Assembly (NCBI GenBank): GCA_967755175.1
Contig: CBRAFO010000142.1
Location: 1-8,055, forward strand
Reading direction: 5' to 3'
DNA length: 8,055 bases
From: Rariglobus sp967755175
GTDB taxonomy: Bacteria > Verrucomicrobiota > Verrucomicrobiia > Opitutales > Opitutaceae
Positions 7,116-8,055 of the stretch are shown piece after piece. How positions within the stretch are numbered: position 1 is the first letter of the stretch; each line of letters opens with the position of its first letter. Position numbers and translations under genes: made by a program. Below the pieces are notes generated by a model. That model made no database searches. It was not told the origin of the DNA and saw only the letters and a list, made by a program, of their open reading frames with translations.

Positions 7116-8023
7116 GCAGCGGGCGCCTCGGGGTTGAGCGGGAGGAAGTTGAACCACCAATACGGATTGGCACGCAGGACCGTCTCGACCTGGCGGAGAA
7201 AGCCCTGGAAATGCTCGCGGGCGAGCGCGAGGTTTTGCGCCCGGCTGAGCGCGGAGTCAGGAATCCAAGGTGGCGCGCAATGCGCGATGGATTCACTCGG
7301 GTTGTCGCCGGGCACGCCGACGGTCATCAACACCGTGCGATCAAAAATCAGCGCGAGGTGGTAGATCGTGAACGGGAACAGCCGGCGCGCGCCGAGAAAC
7401 TCGAACGGCTCGGCCTTGGAGCTGAACTCGAGCCGGTCGCATTTGAGTGCGATGGAGTCGCCTTCCGAGATCGCGGTTTTGAGGGCGAAGAGGAGGTTCT
7501 CGCCTTCGTTGACCCAGATGAGGGAGAGCCATTGGCCGAAAACCGCACCGAGTTTTTCAGTGTCGTGGGAATTGCCCACGCGTTGGCGAATCATGGACAC
7601 GCGACGGTTTTCCTGTCCGCCGAAGACGAAGCCGATGAGGTCCGACTGGCCGACGTGAAACGTGCCGAGGAACGCGGGTTGGTTGGTATTGAGAAAGCGG
7701 CGGACGTCCTCGGCGCCGGGCGCGATCACACCGCGATGCGGAAGCCCGTTGGCCACGCGAAGCTTGAGCATGAGGACTTCCTCGAAGGCGAAGAAGTGCC
7801 GGAAGATGTCGCGGTGGCTGGGCTCGCGGCCGAGCACCACGCGCAGGTAGTCGCGCGAGTGTCCGCGTTGCACTGGCATGTTGAGCAACGCGATCCACGT
7901 GCCGAAGGCGCGGGCGGGTCGGAAGAGCGCCTCGGGCACGAAGCGGTCACAGATTCGCAGGAAACGGTAGCCCCAGCTTGGGCCGGGGTTGCGCACCGGA
8001 GGGGTGTGCGGAGTCGAGGTCAT
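7112..8023 (-). CDS. LpxL/HtrB-like lipid acyltransferase (ApeD-like)
   Basis: The product is 303 residues with an N-terminal amphipathic stretch (18-50) but no clear transmembrane helix. It carries the acyltransferase box TFHVGQSD (121-128), an HX4D motif with His123 and Asp128. Further conserved-looking blocks are SLIWVNEGENLLFALKTAISEGDSIALKCDRLEF (read 167-200, where LpxL relatives have the region following the box) and the aromatic C-terminal motif NPYWWFNFLP (286-295), typical of the LABLAT family of lipid A late acyltransferase-like proteins. LpxL/HtrB relatives add acyl chains from acyl-ACP to lipid A precursors; the short form in aryl polyene clusters is thought to act on the pigment-lipid instead. 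The ATG at 8023-8021 overlaps a preceding stop codon as ATGA and the gene ends overlapping plsC as ATGA, so it sits in mid-operon. It is probably not the housekeeping lipid A enzyme, judging by its neighbours. Confidence 0.86.
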   Translation of the reverse strand: MTSTPHTPPVRNPGPSWGYRFLRICDRFVPEALFRPARAFGTWIALLNMPVQRGHSRDYLRVVLGREPSHRDIFRHFFAFEEVLMLKLRVANGLPHRGVIAPGAEDVRRFLNTNQPAFLGTFHVGQSDLIGFVFGGQENRRVSMIRQRVGNSHDTEKLGAVFGQWLSLIWVNEGENLLFALKTAISEGDSIALKCDRLEFSSKAEPFEFLGARRLFPFTIYHLALIFDRTVLMTVGVPGDNPSESIAHCAPPWIPDSALSRAQNLALAREHFQGFLRQVETVLRANPYWWFNFLPLNPEAPAA

Positions 8024-8055
8024 GACCAGGCGAGCGAGAGTCGTTGACCGGAGAC
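8020..8055 (-). CDS. C-terminal end of an upstream gene, product not identifiable
   Basis: Read leftward from the window edge, one frame is open and ends ...SGQRLSLAWS-stop, with its TGA at 8022-8020 overlapping the LpxL-like ATG as ATGA. The same overlap occurs at two other junctions in this operon, which supports a real gene end. Eleven residues are too few for a family call. A fatty-acid-type biosynthetic enzyme such as a ketosynthase-like protein would fit the cluster, but that is only a guess from context. Confidence 0.5.
   Translation of the reverse strand, partial: VSGQRLSLAWS

Noticed and set aside
7211..8047. A 278-codon open frame on the plus strand
   Set aside because: It lies opposite the LpxL-like gene, is rich in Glu, Arg, Ala and His, and has no domain signature; it is a shadow of the real gene.

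Overview
The window is a dense run of genes, all on the minus strand, so transcription goes from the right edge to the left edge. GC content is high (roughly 65% by eye). The gene content, the GC level and a (GAGAAC)n-type repeat suggest a Gram-negative, outer-membrane-bearing bacterium. My guess is an Opitutaceae-type verrucomicrobium, but nothing here is a phylogenetic marker, so the taxonomy is an inference.

Order in the direction of transcription: the last 11 codons of an unidentified gene (8055-8020); an LpxL-like acyltransferase (8023-7112); a PlsC-type acyltransferase (7115-6366); a 111-nt spacer with a hexamer-based inverted repeat (6365-6255); a family 2 glycosyltransferase (6254-5487); a LolA-like periplasmic protein (5490-4837); an RND/MMPL exporter (4802-2475); a compact acyl/aryl-CoA (AMP) ligase (2468-1152); a PAP2-family membrane phosphatase (1150-497); and a NodB-type polysaccharide deacetylase cut by the left edge (509-1). 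Junctions are ATGA overlaps at 8020-8023, 7112-7115 and 5487-5490, gaps of 1, 6 and 34 nt, a 13-nt overlap at the end, and the single 111-nt spacer. This is the architecture of one operon whose promoter lies outside the window to the right.

The combination of LpxL-like acyltransferase, PlsC, GT2, LolA-like protein, COG4258-type MMPL exporter and AMP ligase is the tailoring and export half of an aryl polyene (APE)/xanthomonadin/flexirubin-type pigment-lipid cluster. In known clusters the AMP ligase loads an aromatic starter acid onto an acyl carrier protein, a type II fatty-acid-like machinery builds the polyene, acyltransferases and a glycosyltransferase attach it to a lipid or sugar anchor, and the LolA/MMPL pair helps move it to the outer membrane. 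The ketosynthases, dehydratases, ketoreductase and acyl carrier proteins are not in the window and would be expected to the right. The PAP2 phosphatase and the deacetylase at the downstream end suggest further processing of a phosphorylated and/or N-acetylated anchor, which is an inference.

The points I find most worth a second look are: the MMPL exporter has Asp-Tyr in its first-half proton-relay position but Asn-Tyr in the second; the plsC and glycosyltransferase genes are in the same frame, separated by one stop codon and a stop-free Phe-Ser-repeat linker; the linker DNA is itself a hexamer repeat able to fold; and almost none of the start codons has a recognisable Shine-Dalgarno sequence. 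No RNA genes, CRISPR arrays, insertion sequences or terminators were seen, and there is no gene-free stretch over 300 bases.
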